A program made the position numbers and the translations under genes. From assembly GCF_000934545.1 (NCBI RefSeq), contig NZ_CP010554.1, positions 1,860,001 through 1,924,000 on the forward strand: 64,000 bases of DNA, read 5' to 3'. Within the stretch, counting starts at the first letter, position 1, and each line of letters opens with the position of its first letter. The stretch comes from Rugosibacter aromaticivorans (GTDB taxonomy: Bacteria > Pseudomonadota > Gammaproteobacteria > Burkholderiales > Rhodocyclaceae). Below the pieces are notes generated by a model, which saw only the letters and a program-made list of their open reading frames with translations, did not search any database and had not been told where the DNA came from. Positions 16,189 to 30,419 of the stretch are shown here, piece by piece.

Positions 16189-17523
16189 ATGAAGTGGTTG
16201 CTCCGTGCGTATTCTTGCCGCACACCTGCGTTGACCGCCTTTTCGCGTCCATCGCGCCGTCTGCTGCTGGCAATGCTGTCAGGATGCCTGTTGACGTTTT
16301 CCGTCATGGCCTCCGACCTTAATTCATCGCTCACGTTGGATCAGGCTTTGCGCCTCGCCCAGGAGCGGTCGCGTCAACTCAAGGCGCAAGACGCGATGGC
16401 GTCCGCCGCCCGCGACATGGCAGTCGCGGCGGGACAACGGCCCGATCCGACGCTGAAGGCGGGGATCAACAACCTGCCCATTGACGGCCCGGATCGCTAC
16501 AACGTCACGCGCGATTTCATGACCATGCGTTCGGTCGGCGTGGCGCAGGAATTCACCCGCGAAGACAAGCTCAAGGCGCGTGCTGCGCGCTTCGACCGCG
16601 AAGCCGAAGCCGCCGAGGCCGGCCACGCCCTGGCCCTGTCCAACCTGCAACGGGATACCGCGATGGCCTGGCTGGATCGCTACTATCAGGAACGCATGCG
16701 CGAGGTACTGGTCAGCCAGCGCGACGAAGCGAAACTGCAAATCGAAGCAGCAGACGCCGCCTACCGCGGCGGCAAGGGATCACAGGCCGACGTGTTTGCC
16801 GCCCGTGCTGCCGTGGCGCAAATCGAAGACCGCATCGCCCAGACCGAGCGCCAAATTGCAACTGCCAAAATCCAGTTGGCGCGCTGGATTGGCGACAACG
16901 CAACGCAACCATTGGGAACTCTGCCCGCGCTCGACACGGTGCGCCTGAATCCTGCGGACCTCGAAACGCGACTCGCCCATCACCCGCAAATCGCCATGAT
17001 GGTCAAGCAGGAAGAAATGGCGCAAGCCGATGCCCAACTCGCGCGCGCCAACAAGCAATCCGACTGGAGTGCCGAGGTGATGTACAGCCAGCGCGGCCCG
17101 GCGTACTCGAACATGATCTCGTTCAATGTATCGATCCCGCTGCAGTGGGATCAGGAACACCGGCAGGATCGCGATGTCGCCGCGAAGGTCGCGCTGGCGG
17201 AGCAGATGCGCGCCGAGCGTGAAGAAGCCTCCCGCGAGCACGTGGCGGAAGACCTGTCCATGTTGCAGGAATGGCAAAGCAACCGTGAGCGGCTGATCCG
17301 CTACGACGCTTCTCTCATTCCCCTCGCCGAACAGCGCACGCAAGCATCCATTGCCGCCTATCGCGGCAGCAGCGGAACACTTGGCGCCGTGCTCGACGCG
17401 CGGCGCAGCGAAATCGATACGCGCATGGAGCGCCTGCGTCTCGACATGGATACGGCGCGTCTGTGGGCACAACTCAATTACCTGATTCCGGCCGGTCACG
17501 ATGAAGCGCCGCCCAGTCAATAA
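16189..17523 (+). CDS. cusC: CusC/SilC-like outer membrane factor (TolC family)
   Basis: 444 residues. A long basic N-terminus precedes a signal-like segment (LLLAMLSGCLLTFSVMAS). Two TolC repeats follow: LTLDQALRLAQERS, VGVAQEFTRED and later NVSIPLQWDQEH. Long helices between them match the periplasmic tunnel. It would form the outer-membrane duct of the Cu(I)/Ag(I) efflux complex with the CusB- and CusA-like proteins encoded directly downstream (21-base gap, then an overlap). GGGAG precedes the start. Confidence 0.88.
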   Translation: MKWLLRAYSCRTPALTAFSRPSRRLLLAMLSGCLLTFSVMASDLNSSLTLDQALRLAQERSRQLKAQDAMASAARDMAVAAGQRPDPTLKAGINNLPIDGPDRYNVTRDFMTMRSVGVAQEFTREDKLKARAARFDREAEAAEAGHALALSNLQRDTAMAWLDRYYQERMREVLVSQRDEAKLQIEAADAAYRGGKGSQADVFAARAAVAQIEDRIAQTERQIATAKIQLARWIGDNATQPLGTLPALDTVRLNPADLETRLAHHPQIAMMVKQEEMAQADAQLARANKQSDWSAEVMYSQRGPAYSNMISFNVSIPLQWDQEHRQDRDVAAKVALAEQMRAEREEASREHVAEDLSMLQEWQSNRERLIRYDASLIPLAEQRTQASIAAYRGSSGTLGAVLDARRSEIDTRMERLRLDMDTARLWAQLNYLIPAGHDEAPPSQ

Positions 17524-17544
17524 GCCTTGCCAGTGGAGAACCCA

Positions 17545-19224
17545 ATGAAACGCAAACCAGTTGTCATCGGCCTGATTGCCGTCGCATTGCTCGGCGCGGC
17601 CGGATATGGCCTCTACGTCCTCGGCACGAAGCATGGCATGGGTATGAACGCGGCACCCCCGACCGCAACTCCCGGCCCCAGTGCCGCCAGCACAAACGGA
17701 CCGGCAAAAGCCGATGCCGCCGTCGAACCCGTTCCGCAAAGCATCGCCGAAGGCGAAGAAGCCACGCGCCGGCACATCAATGCCGGAATCAAGGCCGGCG
17801 ACATCGATCCCGTGACCGGCAAGAAGGTTCTCTACTACCACGACCCCATGGTGCCGGGAAACAAGTTCGACAAGCCCGCCAAGTCGCCCTTCATGGACAT
17901 GATGCTGGTGCCGGTGTATGCGGACAGCGACGCCGGTGTTGACAAAGCGGGCAGCAACGTGACCATCAGCCCGCGCATTCAGCAAAACCTCGGCATACGC
18001 ACTGCGGAAGTTGTCGAAGGAATGCTGTCGCCGCAAGTGGCCGCCGTGGGCAGCATTGCCTTCAATGAACGCGATCAGGTCATCGTACAGGCGCGTGCGA
18101 CCGGCTACGTCGAGCGCCTGCTGGTGCGTGCCACGCTCGACCGCGTCGCCAAGGGGCAGGCACTGGCCGAGTTATACGTGCCGGACTGGATTGCCGCGCA
18201 GGAAGAGTTCCTCTCGCTGCGCCGCATGCAGGGCACCGATCTCGCCCCGTTGGTCGATGGCGCCCGCCAACGCATGCGCCAGGCCGGCATGAGTGACGCG
18301 CAAATCGCACTCGTCGAATCCAGCGGTCGCACGCAGCCGCGCATCATGCTGGTGGCGCCCATCGGCGGTGTCGTTACCGAACTGATGGCGCGCGAGGGAA
18401 TGACAGTCATGCCAGGCGCCACGCTGTTCCGCATCAACGGTCTCAGCACGGTGTGGGCCAACGCCGAAGTACCGGAAAGCCAGGCGGCGCTATTGCGGCC
18501 GGGTGCGAAGGTGCAGGCCATCAGCCCGGCTGTCCCCGGCATGAAATTCGACGGCAAGGTGCAGGCCATCCTGCCTGAAGTCGATCCCACCACACGCACG
18601 CTGAAGGCCCGCCTTGAACTGGCAAATCCCGGCAGCATGCTGGTGCCCGGCATGTTCGTACAAATGCAGTTCATGGACATGCGCGCCGAGAAAGCGCTGC
18701 TGGTTCCCACCGAAGCCATCATCCAGACCGGCAAGCGCACCGTGGCGATGCTGGCGGAAGAGAATGGCCGCTTCCGGCCGGTCGATGTCGAGATCGGCAT
18801 CGAGAGCGACGGTCAGACCGAAATCAAGCGCGGCTTGCAGGCCGGCCAGCGCGTGGTGGTGTCGTCCCAGTTCCTGATCGACTCCGAAGCCAGCCTGAAG
18901 GGTATTGAAGCGCGATTGAATGTTGAACCCAAACCGACGGCGGCAAACACTGCGCCCCGTTACAACGGCACAGCCAAAATAGAAGCGATCAGTCACGACA
19001 CCATGACCCTGTCGCATGGCCCCATCGCGGCCCTGAATTGGGGTGCGATGACCATGGAATTCAAACTGCCGAAGGGAGGCATGCCGCGCGGCATGGAGGC
19101 CGGCGACCGGGTGGACTTCGAGTTCTACATGGACGCCGAGAATCTGCCGCAGCTCACCCGCGTGACGCTGCTGTTGCCGGAGCCGAAGGGAACTGCAGCG
19201 ACAGTTTCCGGGAGCAAGCCATGA
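17545..19224 (+). CDS. cusB: CusB-like periplasmic adaptor with fused CusF domain
   Basis: 559 residues from the ATG at 17545, which has GTGGAG upstream. One N-terminal membrane helix. Residues ~93-128 form a heavy-metal-binding domain (YYHDPMVPG...[12 protein letters not shown]). The membrane-fusion core covers ~140-445 ([27 protein letters not shown]). A C-terminal CusF domain (~470-545) keeps its metal ligands: His in SHGPI, Trp in NWGAMTMEF and both Met. The adaptor would thus carry its own metallochaperone instead of a separate cusF. Its stop overlaps the cusA start. Confidence 0.93.
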   Translation: MKRKPVVIGLIAVALLGAAGYGLYVLGTKHGMGMNAAPPTATPGPSAASTNGPAKADAAVEPVPQSIAEGEEATRRHINAGIKAGDIDPVTGKKVLYYHDPMVPGNKFDKPAKSPFMDMMLVPVYADSDAGVDKAGSNVTISPRIQQNLGIRTAEVVEGMLSPQVAAVGSIAFNERDQVIVQARATGYVERLLVRATLDRVAKGQALAELYVPDWIAAQEEFLSLRRMQGTDLAPLVDGARQRMRQAGMSDAQIALVESSGRTQPRIMLVAPIGGVVTELMAREGMTVMPGATLFRINGLSTVWANAEVPESQAALLRPGAKVQAISPAVPGMKFDGKVQAILPEVDPTTRTLKARLELANPGSMLVPGMFVQMQFMDMRAEKALLVPTEAIIQTGKRTVAMLAEENGRFRPVDVEIGIESDGQTEIKRGLQAGQRVVVSSQFLIDSEASLKGIEARLNVEPKPTAANTAPRYNGTAKIEAISHDTMTLSHGPIAALNWGAMTMEFKLPKGGMPRGMEAGDRVDFEFYMDAENLPQLTRVTLLLPEPKGTAATVSGSKP

Positions 19225-22200
19225 TCGCCCAGTTGATCCGCTGGTCGATTGCGAACCGATTCCTGGTGCTGCTGGCAACGGTCATGCTCAGCGCATGGGG
19301 CATCTATTCGCTGCAGCGGACGCCGCTCGATGCGCTGCCCGACCTGTCCGATGTGCAGGTGATCATCCGCACGACCTATCCCGGTCAGGCGCCGCGCATC
19401 GTCGAGAACCAGATTACCTATCCAATGACGACAACGATGTTGTCGGTACCGGGCGCGAAGACGGTGCGTGGCTATTCCTTCTTCGGCGACTCCTTCGTCT
19501 ATGTGCTGTTCGAGGATGGCACGGACTTGTACTGGGCGCGCTCACGCGTGCTCGAATATTTGAATCAGGTACAGGCCAAGCTGCCAGCGGGTGCGAAGGC
19601 GACGCTCGGGCCGGACGCGACCGGCGTCGGCTGGATTTATCAGTACGCACTGGTAGACCGCAGCGGAACACACGACGCCGGGCAACTGCGCGCCTTGCAA
19701 GACTGGTTCCTCAAGTTCGAGCTGAAGACGGTACCGAATGTGGCCGAGGTCGCGTCGGTCGGCGGCATGGTACGTCAGTACCAGATCCTGCTCGACCCCG
19801 ACAAGCTGGCCGCCTACGGCATCCCGCACACCCGAGTGGTCGAAGCGATACAGAAATCCAATCAGGAAGCCGGTGGTTCGGTGCTCGAACTCGGCGAAGC
19901 CGAATACGTGGTGCGCGCATCGGGCTATCTGCAATCGCTCGACGACTTTCGCAAAGTGCCGTTGGTCAGCACGGCGGCAGGCGTTTCGGTACGCCTTGGC
20001 GATGTGGCACGCATCCAGATCGGCCCCGAGATGCGGCGTGGCATCGGCGAGTTCGATGGCGAAGGTGAAGCCGCAGGCGGCGTGATCGTGATGCGCTCAG
20101 GCAAGAACGCGCTGGAGACCATCGCCGCCGTCAAGGAAAAATTAAAGACGCTGCAGGGCAGTCTACCCAAGGGCGTCGAGATCGTGCCGATCTATGACCG
20201 CTCGGGTCTGATCGAACGTGCCGTGGACAACCTCGGCCACAAGCTGCTCGAAGAGTTCATCGTCGTCGCGGTGGTGTGCTTCATCTTCCTGTTCCACCTG
20301 CGTTCGGCTTTCGTGGCTATCGTGTCGCTGCCACTCGGTATCCTGATGGCATTCATCGTGATGCACTACCAGGGCGTGAACGCGAACATCATGTCGCTCG
20401 GTGGCATCGCCATCGCCATCGGCGCGATGGTCGATGCGGCGGTGGTGATGATCGAGAACGCGCACAAGCATCTGGAGCGCTGGAGTCACGAACATCCGGA
20501 TCAAAAGCTGACGGGCGAAGCCCACTGGCGGGTCATTGGTGACTCCGCCGCCGAGGTCGGGCCGGCGCTGTTCTTCTCGCTGCTGATCATCACGCTCAGC
20601 TTCATTCCGGTGTTCACACTCGAAGCGCAGGAGGGTCGGCTGTTCTCGCCGCTGGCCTTCACCAAGACCTATGCGATGGCAGCGGCAGCCGGCTTGTCGG
20701 CAACGCTGATTCCAGTGTTGATGGGCTATCTGATTCGGGGCCGCATTCCCGATGAGAAGAGCAACCCGCTCAATCGCTTCCTGATCGCAGCCTATCAACC
20801 GCTGCTCAATATCGTGCTGCGCTCGCCCAGGAAAACCCTGGTCATCGCGGCGCTGGTATTGCTCTCAAGCTGGTGGCCATTGCACGAGGTTGGCGGTGAA
20901 TTCATGCCGCGCCTCGACGAGGGCGACCTGCTCTACATGCCCTCGGCGCTGCCCGGCCTGTCGGCCGGCAAGGCGGGCGAACTGCTGCAACAGACTGACC
21001 GCCTGATCAAGACCGTGCCCGAGGTCGCCAGCGTCTACGGCAAGGCCGGCCGGGCCGAGACCGCGACCGATCCGGCACCGATGGAGATGTTCGAGACCAC
21101 CATTCAGTTCAAGCCGAAGAGTGAATGGCGACCCGGCATGACGCAGGACAAGCTGGTTGATGAACTCGACCGCATCGTCAAGGTGCCCGGTGTCGCCAAT
21201 ATCTGGGTACCACCGATTCGCAACCGCATCGACATGCTCGCCACCGGCATCAAGAGCCCGGTCGGCGTCAAGGTAGCCGGTACCGATCTGGCCGTGATCG
21301 ACCACGTCACCGGGGAAATCGAAAAGGCGTTGAAGGACGTACCGGGCGTCAGCAGCGCACTTGCCGAGCGGCTTACCGGGGGACGTTACGTGGACGTGAC
21401 GATCAACCGCGATGCCGCCGCGCGCTTCGGCATGAACATCGCCGACGTGCAATCCGTCATCACCTCGGCGGTCGGCGGCGACAACATCGGCGAGACGGTC
21501 GAAGGCCTGCAGCGCTTCCCGATCAACCTGCGCTACCCGCGCGAGATTCGCGACTCGCTGGAGAAGCTGCGCGTGCTGCCCATCATCACCGAGAAGGGGG
21601 CACGGCTGGTGCTCTCCGACGTGGCGGACATCCGCATCACTGATGGCCCGCCGATGCTGCGCAGCGAGAACGCACGATTGTCGGGCTGGGTGTACGTGGA
21701 CATTCGCGGCCGCGACCTCAAGTCGGCGGTGCAGGACATGCAGCGCGTCGTCGTAGAAAAAGTACATATACCGCCTGGCTACTCGATCTCGTGGTCGGGC
21801 CAGTTCGAGTTCCTCGAACGGGCAACCGCGAAGTTGAAAGTAGTGGTGCCGTGCACGCTCTTGATCATCTTCGTGCTGCTCTATCTAACCTTCACGCGCT
21901 TCGACGAAGCACTGCTGATCATGACGACGCTGCCCTTCGCCCTGGTCGGCGGCATCTGGCTGCTCTACCTGCTGGGCTACAACCTGTCGGTGGCTGGCGC
22001 TGTCGGCTTCATCGCACTGGCCGGGGTGTCAGCCGAGTTCGGCGTGATCATGCTGCTTTACCTCAAGCAGGCGTGGAACGAGCGTGTCGATGCCGACACG
22101 ACGACGGCAAACGACTTGCTCGACGCGATCCGCGATGGTGCGGTATTGCGCGTGCGGCCCAAGGCGATGACGGTGGCGGTGATTCTCGCCGGACTGCTGC

Positions 22201-22352
22201 CGATCATGTTCGGCAGCGGTACCGGGTCGGAAGTGATGCAGCGCATTGCCGCGCCGATGGTCGGCGGCATGATCACTGCGCCGCTGCTCTCAATGTTCGT
22301 GATTCCGGCCGCGTATCTGCTGATGCGTGGCAGGAAACGAAAGCAACCTTGA
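19221..22352 (+). CDS. cusA: CusA/SilA-like Cu(I)/Ag(I) RND pump
   Basis: 1043 residues from the ATG at 19221, overlapping the cusB stop (ATGA). This is full HME-RND length with 12 expected TM helices. The TM4 motif [13 protein letters not shown] is the monovalent Cu/Ag type. The three Met that line the metal path in E. coli CusA are conserved in context: LLYMPSA, MEMFETT and [18 protein letters not shown] and [14 protein letters not shown] are also typical. It would drive Cu+ or Ag+ from the periplasm or cytoplasm through CusB and CusC using the proton gradient. Confidence 0.96.
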   Translation: MIAQLIRWSIANRFLVLLATVMLSAWGIYSLQRTPLDALPDLSDVQVIIRTTYPGQAPRIVENQITYPMTTTMLSVPGAKTVRGYSFFGDSFVYVLFEDGTDLYWARSRVLEYLNQVQAKLPAGAKATLGPDATGVGWIYQYALVDRSGTHDAGQLRALQDWFLKFELKTVPNVAEVASVGGMVRQYQILLDPDKLAAYGIPHTRVVEAIQKSNQEAGGSVLELGEAEYVVRASGYLQSLDDFRKVPLVSTAAGVSVRLGDVARIQIGPEMRRGIGEFDGEGEAAGGVIVMRSGKNALETIAAVKEKLKTLQGSLPKGVEIVPIYDRSGLIERAVDNLGHKLLEEFIVVAVVCFIFLFHLRSAFVAIVSLPLGILMAFIVMHYQGVNANIMSLGGIAIAIGAMVDAAVVMIENAHKHLERWSHEHPDQKLTGEAHWRVIGDSAAEVGPALFFSLLIITLSFIPVFTLEAQEGRLFSPLAFTKTYAMAAAAGLSATLIPVLMGYLIRGRIPDEKSNPLNRFLIAAYQPLLNIVLRSPRKTLVIAALVLLSSWWPLHEVGGEFMPRLDEGDLLYMPSALPGLSAGKAGELLQQTDRLIKTVPEVASVYGKAGRAETATDPAPMEMFETTIQFKPKSEWRPGMTQDKLVDELDRIVKVPGVANIWVPPIRNRIDMLATGIKSPVGVKVAGTDLAVIDHVTGEIEKALKDVPGVSSALAERLTGGRYVDVTINRDAAARFGMNIADVQSVITSAVGGDNIGETVEGLQRFPINLRYPREIRDSLEKLRVLPIITEKGARLVLSDVADIRITDGPPMLRSENARLSGWVYVDIRGRDLKSAVQDMQRVVVEKVHIPPGYSISWSGQFEFLERATAKLKVVVPCTLLIIFVLLYLTFTRFDEALLIMTTLPFALVGGIWLLYLLGYNLSVAGAVGFIALAGVSAEFGVIMLLYLKQAWNERVDADTTTANDLLDAIRDGAVLRVRPKAMTVAVILAGLLPIMFGSGTGSEVMQRIAAPMVGGMITAPLLSMFVIPAAYLLMRGRKRKQP

Positions 22353-22404
22353 ACCATGCATAGAGACACGTGTCTTATGGACAACAAAACTACGCCGGGG
22401 TCGC

Positions 22405-22713
22405 ATGAATAGAGGACCCGTTTTCTGGCTTGCATTGATCCTTGCCCTGTGGCTCCCGATTTACGGCGCCAATGTGGTGGCGATGGTTTCGTGCGAACCG
22501 GCGATTGGAATATCACCAGCATCAGCACACGCATGAAGTGCAGAAACATGCGCATGAACACCACCGCGATAACTACATCACGATCATGTCCATCAGGTGC
22601 CTTCGGCACAGAGCGAATGGCATACCCATGCGCACCGGGGCGATCCTCGCCCCATAAACACATCCGCATTTTCGGATGTTCATCACCAACATTCGCGCGG
22701 GCAAATACATTGA
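22405..22713 (+). pseudogene. His-rich secreted protein gene broken by frameshifts
   Basis: The ATG at 22405 opens a signal peptide (FWLALILALWLPIYGANVVA) that soon hits a stop at 22534-22536. His-rich coding continues in the second frame (EYHQHQHTHEVQKHAHEHH). It then continues in the third frame (HDHVHQV...EWHTHAHRGD) until TGA 22711-22713. Two frameshifts in a gene whose remains stay His-rich indicate a decayed periplasmic metal-binding protein between the Cus and Czc operons. Sequencing error is possible but less likely for two separate shifts. Confidence 0.65.
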
Positions 22714-22750
22714 TGCGGAACTGTTCTTATTTGAGGCTATACTGCCGCCC

Positions 22751-23104
22751 GTGCGCCGCTACCTGATTCTATTTCTGGTATTCCTCCTGCCGATCCAGGT
22801 TTCCTGGGCGGTGGTGGCAAACTATTGCGACCGCCATCAGGAAGCAGCTGTACTTCATCTCGGGCATCACGAAGACGAACGCCATGTGTCGCCCGATGTT
22901 TCAGATGATGGACAACTCCCTGCCAGCGAATCCAGTGCTGGCCAATGCCATGACCACTTGTCCGGCTTTATTGCCCTGCTGCTTAACGAATCGTCTGTTT
23001 CGATAAGCGCCATGTCTCTTCTGCAACTGCATGGCATTGAACCGAGCTTCGCCACGCTGCCCCCCTCCCAGCCCGAACGCCCCAACTGGTCTGCTCTCGC
23101 CTGA
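22751..23104 (+). CDS. czcI: CzcI-like small exported protein
   Basis: 117 residues from GTG 22751. That start gives the family's usual opening (VRRYLILFLVFLLPIQVSWA, a signal peptide); an upstream ATG at 22676 would add residues that look non-coding. The mature part has YCDRHQEA, a His-rich LHLGHHEDERH, QCHDH and the typical end PERPNWSALA, which is shared with the protein at 43554. CzcI is a small periplasmic modulator encoded ahead of czcC in Cupriavidus. It is first of the czcI-C-B-(PII)-A operon here. A TATACT box stands just before it. Confidence 0.8.
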   Translation: MRRYLILFLVFLLPIQVSWAVVANYCDRHQEAAVLHLGHHEDERHVSPDVSDDGQLPASESSAGQCHDHLSGFIALLLNESSVSISAMSLLQLHGIEPSFATLPPSQPERPNWSALA

Positions 23105-23196
23105 TACGGCGAGACGGGCGTTATCCATTGCTTTAGCAGTTCCCTGCGGCACTGCCCCGTTTCGTCGAGTTTATCCCCTCATGCGTGGAGAATTCG

Positions 23197-24465
23197 ATGC
23201 GAAAGTATTTTTTGCTGCCATTTCTGGCGGCTGTTTTGTTCCAACCTTTGTTTGCGCTGTCCGCCGAGTTAGGCAGTTCCGGCCTTGTCGAACCGGGTGG
23301 GCCGCTGTCGCTGGATACGGCCCTTTCATTGACCCTGCAAGCCAATGCCGAGGTTTCGGCGGCGGCGCGCGAACTGGAAGCAGTGGAAGCGACAGTCACC
23401 CAAGCCGGCGTACTGCCAAACCCCGAGCTGCAAACGCTCGCCGAAGACCGTCGGCGCGAGTCGCGCACCACGACGGTACAGATCAACCAGCGTATCTCGT
23501 TGAGCGGCAAGCGCTCGGCGCGCGTTCGTGCCGCCGAACGTTCGCGCGACATTGCCGGCAGCGATCTCTCCGCCACCAGGGCGGACATTCGCGCGGGCCT
23601 GATTGCCGCCTTCTTCGATGTCCTGATCGCGCAGGAACGACTGCGGCTGGCGCAGGCCTCCGCCGATCTGGCGAAGCGCGGCACGTCTGCGGCAGCAAAG
23701 CGCGTGGCGGCTGGCAAAGTTTCGCCGGTGGAAGAAACCAAGGCCCGCGTGGCCGAGGCGGGTGTGAAGATCGAACTTGCGCAGGCCAGCAGCGAATTGC
23801 GCTTGATGCGTCAGCGCCTCACGGCATATTGGGGCAACCCGTCACCACGTTTCGATGCCGCTGTTGGCGAAGCGAACTCACTCCCCGATGCTGGCAATCT
23901 GGATGATGTTGTACAGCGCCTCGATACCACGCCGGAAATGCGCCGTGCCAGCCTGGAAGTGGAACGCCGTCGCGCGCTCACCGATGTCGAACGCAGCAGT
24001 CGCATCCCTGATGTGACCGTGAGTCTCGGTGCCAAGCGCGACGAACTACTGGGACGCAATCTTGCCATCGTCGGCCTCTCGATCCCGATACCGCTGTTCG
24101 ACCGTAATCAGGGCAATCTTGGCGAGGCCATTTCACGCCAGGACAAAGCGCGCGACGAACTCGCTGCAACGCGAGTCCGCGTCCAGGGCGAAGCAATGCA
24201 GGCATGGCAGCAACTGGACATGGCCCGCAGTGAAGCATTGGTGCTGGAAAGCGAAGTGCTGCCCGGCGCGCAATCGGCGCTCGATGCGGCGACCACGGGT
24301 TTTGAGTACGGCAAGTTTGCTTTCCTCGACGTACTCGATGCACAACGCACCTTGTTCCAGGCCCGTGCGCAATACCTTCGTGCGCTGTCGTCAGTGCATC
24401 GCGCACGTGCGCAACTCGACAGCATTCTCGGCACGGGCACCAACAACATTGCCGAACAAAAGTAA
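23197..24465 (+). CDS. czcC: CzcC-like outer membrane factor
   Basis: 422 residues from ATG 23197, with GGAG 8 bases upstream. Signal peptide (KYFLLPFLAAVLFQPLFALSA). TolC repeats include LSLDTALSLTLQANAEV, VQINQRISLSGKR, VGLSIPIPLFDRNQGN and FEYGKFAFLDVLDAQRTL, the usual CzcC-type end. It forms the outer-membrane channel of the divalent-cation pump with the czcB and czcA products. The next gene starts 10 bases later. Confidence 0.9.
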   Translation: MRKYFLLPFLAAVLFQPLFALSAELGSSGLVEPGGPLSLDTALSLTLQANAEVSAAARELEAVEATVTQAGVLPNPELQTLAEDRRRESRTTTVQINQRISLSGKRSARVRAAERSRDIAGSDLSATRADIRAGLIAAFFDVLIAQERLRLAQASADLAKRGTSAAAKRVAAGKVSPVEETKARVAEAGVKIELAQASSELRLMRQRLTAYWGNPSPRFDAAVGEANSLPDAGNLDDVVQRLDTTPEMRRASLEVERRRALTDVERSSRIPDVTVSLGAKRDELLGRNLAIVGLSIPIPLFDRNQGNLGEAISRQDKARDELAATRVRVQGEAMQAWQQLDMARSEALVLESEVLPGAQSALDAATTGFEYGKFAFLDVLDAQRTLFQARAQYLRALSSVHRARAQLDSILGTGTNNIAEQK

Positions 24466-24475
24466 GGAATCGAAA

Positions 24476-26032
24476 ATGACATCAACGACATCAAGCAACA
24501 AACAAAAGCGCATCCTCATCGCCGTCATCGTGATCGGTATTCTTCTCGGTGGTGCAATTCTACTGACCGGAAAAAGTCAGCCCGCAGGAGATGAGCATGG
24601 TCATGGCGGCCATGAAGAATCCGGCCATGCCGAAAAAGGTGGCGATCACGAAGAAGGCGAGAGCGAAGAAGGTGAAGAGCACGAAATCGCCAAAGGTCCG
24701 CATGGTGGCAAGCTCTTCACCGATGGCGACTATGCGCTCGAAGTCACCATTTTTGAGCAGGGAGTCGAACCGCAGTTTCGTCTCTACACCTATCTCAAGG
24801 ACAAGCCGCTTGATCCGGCGCAAAGCAAGGTCGAGCTGACGCTGGAGCGTCTTGGTCGCGCGCCGCAGGTGTTCAAGTTTGCCAAGGAAGGCGACTACCT
24901 CAAGGGTGATGCCATCGTGATCGAGCCACATTCGTTCAAAGTCACGGCCACGGCGACGCATGCGGGCAAGCAACACAAGTTTGCTTACGAGCAAGTCGAA
25001 GCGCGCGTCACCATGAACGATGCGCAAGTTCAGCAGGCTGGTGTCGAGATTGCCACTGCCGGCCCGGCGAAAATAGCGACAAAACTGCAATTGCTCGGCG
25101 AAGTTCGCTACAACGGCGACCGCACGGTGCACGTCGTGCCACGCACTGCTGGTCGGGTCGAATCCGTCGCGGTGAGCGCTGGCGAAGCGGTTAAAAAGGG
25201 CCAGGTACTGGCCGTGCTGTCGAGCCAGATGCTGGCGGATCAACGCAGCGAACAGTTAGCGGCGCAGAAACGGCTCACTCTCGCGCGTACGAGCTATGCA
25301 CGCGAGAAAAAATTGTGGGAAGAAAAAATCTCTGCCGAGCAGGACTATTTGCAAGCGCAGGCTACCTTGCAAGAAGCGGAAATTGCCGAGCAAAGTTCAC
25401 GGCAAAAGCTTGTCGCCTTGGGTGGAACAGCAGCAGGGAGTGGCAGCGACCTGACGCGCTTCGAAATTCGTTCGCCGATTGACGGCATCGTCACCGAGAA
25501 AAACCTGTCGGTTGGCGAAGCGTTGAAAGAAGACAGCGCAGTGTTCTCCGTCTCTGATCTTTCCACGGTGTGGGTGGAAGCGCCGGTCGCTGTACAAAAC
25601 CTCGCTGCCATCAGCGGTGGACAAAAAGCCACGGTGCGTGCCAATGCCTTCACGGCGGAAGCGGAAGGGAAAATTGCCTACGTTAGCGCGCTGGTTGGCG
25701 AACAGACGCGATCAGCAATGGCGCGCATCGTACTGGCCAATCCAAAGGGACTCTGGCGTCCGGGCCTGCCGGTAACGGTGGACGTCGTGTCGAACGAAGC
25801 GCAGGTCTCCGTTGCCGTGGAGGCTGAAGCGATCCAGAGCGTGCGCGAAAGGCAGGTAGTGTTTGGCCGCTACGGCGATGCTTTCGAAGCGCGGCCACTT
25901 ACCTTGGGCCGCAGCGACGGGCGTTTTTTCGAGGTGCTGGAAGGGTTGGATGCCGGCGAGAAATACGCGACCAAGAACAGTTTTCTGATCAAGGCAGACA
26001 TCGGCAAGTCCGGCGCCAGCCACGATCATTGA
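24476..26032 (+). CDS. czcB: CzcB-like periplasmic adaptor with His/Glu-rich segment
   Basis: 518 residues from ATG 24476, with AAGGAA upstream. One N-terminal TM helix (ILIAVIVIGILLGGAILL), then a His/Glu-rich stretch (~residues 38-75) likely to bind Zn, Co or Cd, followed by KGPHGGKLF. The membrane-fusion core has RVESVAVSAGEAVKKGQVLA, long hairpin helices, FEIRSPIDGIVTEKN and STVWVEAPVAVQNL. The C-terminus ends with His-x-His. It would link CzcA to CzcC and may deliver metal. Confidence 0.92.
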   Translation: MTSTTSSNKQKRILIAVIVIGILLGGAILLTGKSQPAGDEHGHGGHEESGHAEKGGDHEEGESEEGEEHEIAKGPHGGKLFTDGDYALEVTIFEQGVEPQFRLYTYLKDKPLDPAQSKVELTLERLGRAPQVFKFAKEGDYLKGDAIVIEPHSFKVTATATHAGKQHKFAYEQVEARVTMNDAQVQQAGVEIATAGPAKIATKLQLLGEVRYNGDRTVHVVPRTAGRVESVAVSAGEAVKKGQVLAVLSSQMLADQRSEQLAAQKRLTLARTSYAREKKLWEEKISAEQDYLQAQATLQEAEIAEQSSRQKLVALGGTAAGSGSDLTRFEIRSPIDGIVTEKNLSVGEALKEDSAVFSVSDLSTVWVEAPVAVQNLAAISGGQKATVRANAFTAEAEGKIAYVSALVGEQTRSAMARIVLANPKGLWRPGLPVTVDVVSNEAQVSVAVEAEAIQSVRERQVVFGRYGDAFEARPLTLGRSDGRFFEVLEGLDAGEKYATKNSFLIKADIGKSGASHDH

Positions 26033-26045
26033 AAGGGGAATACTC

Positions 26046-29575
<3,530 letters not shown>

Positions 29576-29607
29576 ACAAAATACCGCTGAATTAATCGAT
29601 AAAGATA

Positions 29608-30063
29608 ATGGATATCGACACTGAGCTTCTTTACGCTGCCCGCATGGTGATCGCTGCGCTACTCGGTGGTTTGATTGGCTGGGAAAGAGAGCGCCATGCG
29701 AGTGATGCGGGCATTCGAACTTATATGGCAATCGCGCTAGGTGCTTGCGCATTCAGCCTGATATCTCTTCATCTGACAAATGATCCGGCACGTATCGCGG
29801 CGCAAGTGGTCAGCGGCATAGGCTTTATCGGCGCGGGCGTCATTTTCCAGAACAAGGGAAGTGTTGCAGGGCTTACGACTGCTGCCACGCTGTGGGCGAC
29901 GGCGGCAGTCGGTATGGCCAGCGCCTTCGGCATGTATGTGTTGGCGATCATCACGGGAGTGCTTGTTTTTTTAACCCTCGCGCTGCACCACCTGCCCGGT
30001 TGGGACCGGCTCAGCGGAAAACACGGCAAGCAAGACCATGGCGAGCAGGAAACCGTCGATTAG
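29608..30063 (+). CDS. MgtC/SapB-family membrane protein
   Basis: 151 residues with four predicted TM helices: ARMVIAALLGGLIGWERER, AIALGACAFSLIS, VSGIGFIGAGVIF and TLWATAAVGMASAFG. The GWERER, GIRTY and GFIGAGVI motifs are the MgtC signature. Only the N-terminal membrane domain is present; the C-terminal ACT-like domain of Salmonella MgtC is missing, as in many short homologues. The family is linked to Mg2+ limitation and ATPase regulation. It follows czcA closely and is likely co-transcribed, perhaps adjusting Mg2+ status under metal stress. Confidence 0.88.
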   Translation: MDIDTELLYAARMVIAALLGGLIGWERERHASDAGIRTYMAIALGACAFSLISLHLTNDPARIAAQVVSGIGFIGAGVIFQNKGSVAGLTTAATLWATAAVGMASAFGMYVLAIITGVLVFLTLALHHLPGWDRLSGKHGKQDHGEQETVD

Positions 30064-30110
30064 CGCAAGCAACTTTTATCAGCCTTAAATCACTTACAGA
30101 GGAGTAAATC

Positions 30111-30419
30111 ATGGGATTGCTTGAACGGATGGTAGGTAATTTGATGCGCGGTAACTTTGGCGGACATCACGGAGGCTATCAAGCTGGTCATCACAGTGGC
30201 GGATCAAAACATGGCTACGGCAATTATCCGGGCTCTCCGCAAGGCTCTGGCTCTGGCGGCGGCAATCCATGCGCCAAATGCGGCACCGTCAATGCTGCGG
30301 CAGCACGCTTCTGTCAGCAATGCGGCTCACCGCTGTCGCCTAAAATATGTTCTGGTTGTGGTACAGAACTGCCATCAGGTACGAAATTTTGCAGCCAATG
30401 CGGCAAACCTCAGCAGTAA
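30111..30419 (+). CDS. His/Gly-rich double zinc-ribbon protein
   Basis: 102 residues. The first half is Gly/His/Ser-rich (NFGGHHGGYQAGHHSGG), the second half contains two zinc ribbons: CAKCG...CQQCG and CSGCG...CSQCG. No signal peptide or TM, so it should be cytoplasmic. It could buffer Zn or bind other metals. GAGGAG precedes the ATG. It closes the rightward czc cluster. I do not recognise a named protein. Confidence 0.8.
   Translation: MGLLERMVGNLMRGNFGGHHGGYQAGHHSGGSKHGYGNYPGSPQGSGSGGGNPCAKCGTVNAAAARFCQQCGSPLSPKICSGCGTELPSGTKFCSQCGKPQQ

Noticed and set aside
19295..20068. 257-codon plus-strand frame inside cusA
   Set aside because: Shadow frame of cusA with Arg/Gly-rich meaningless sequence.
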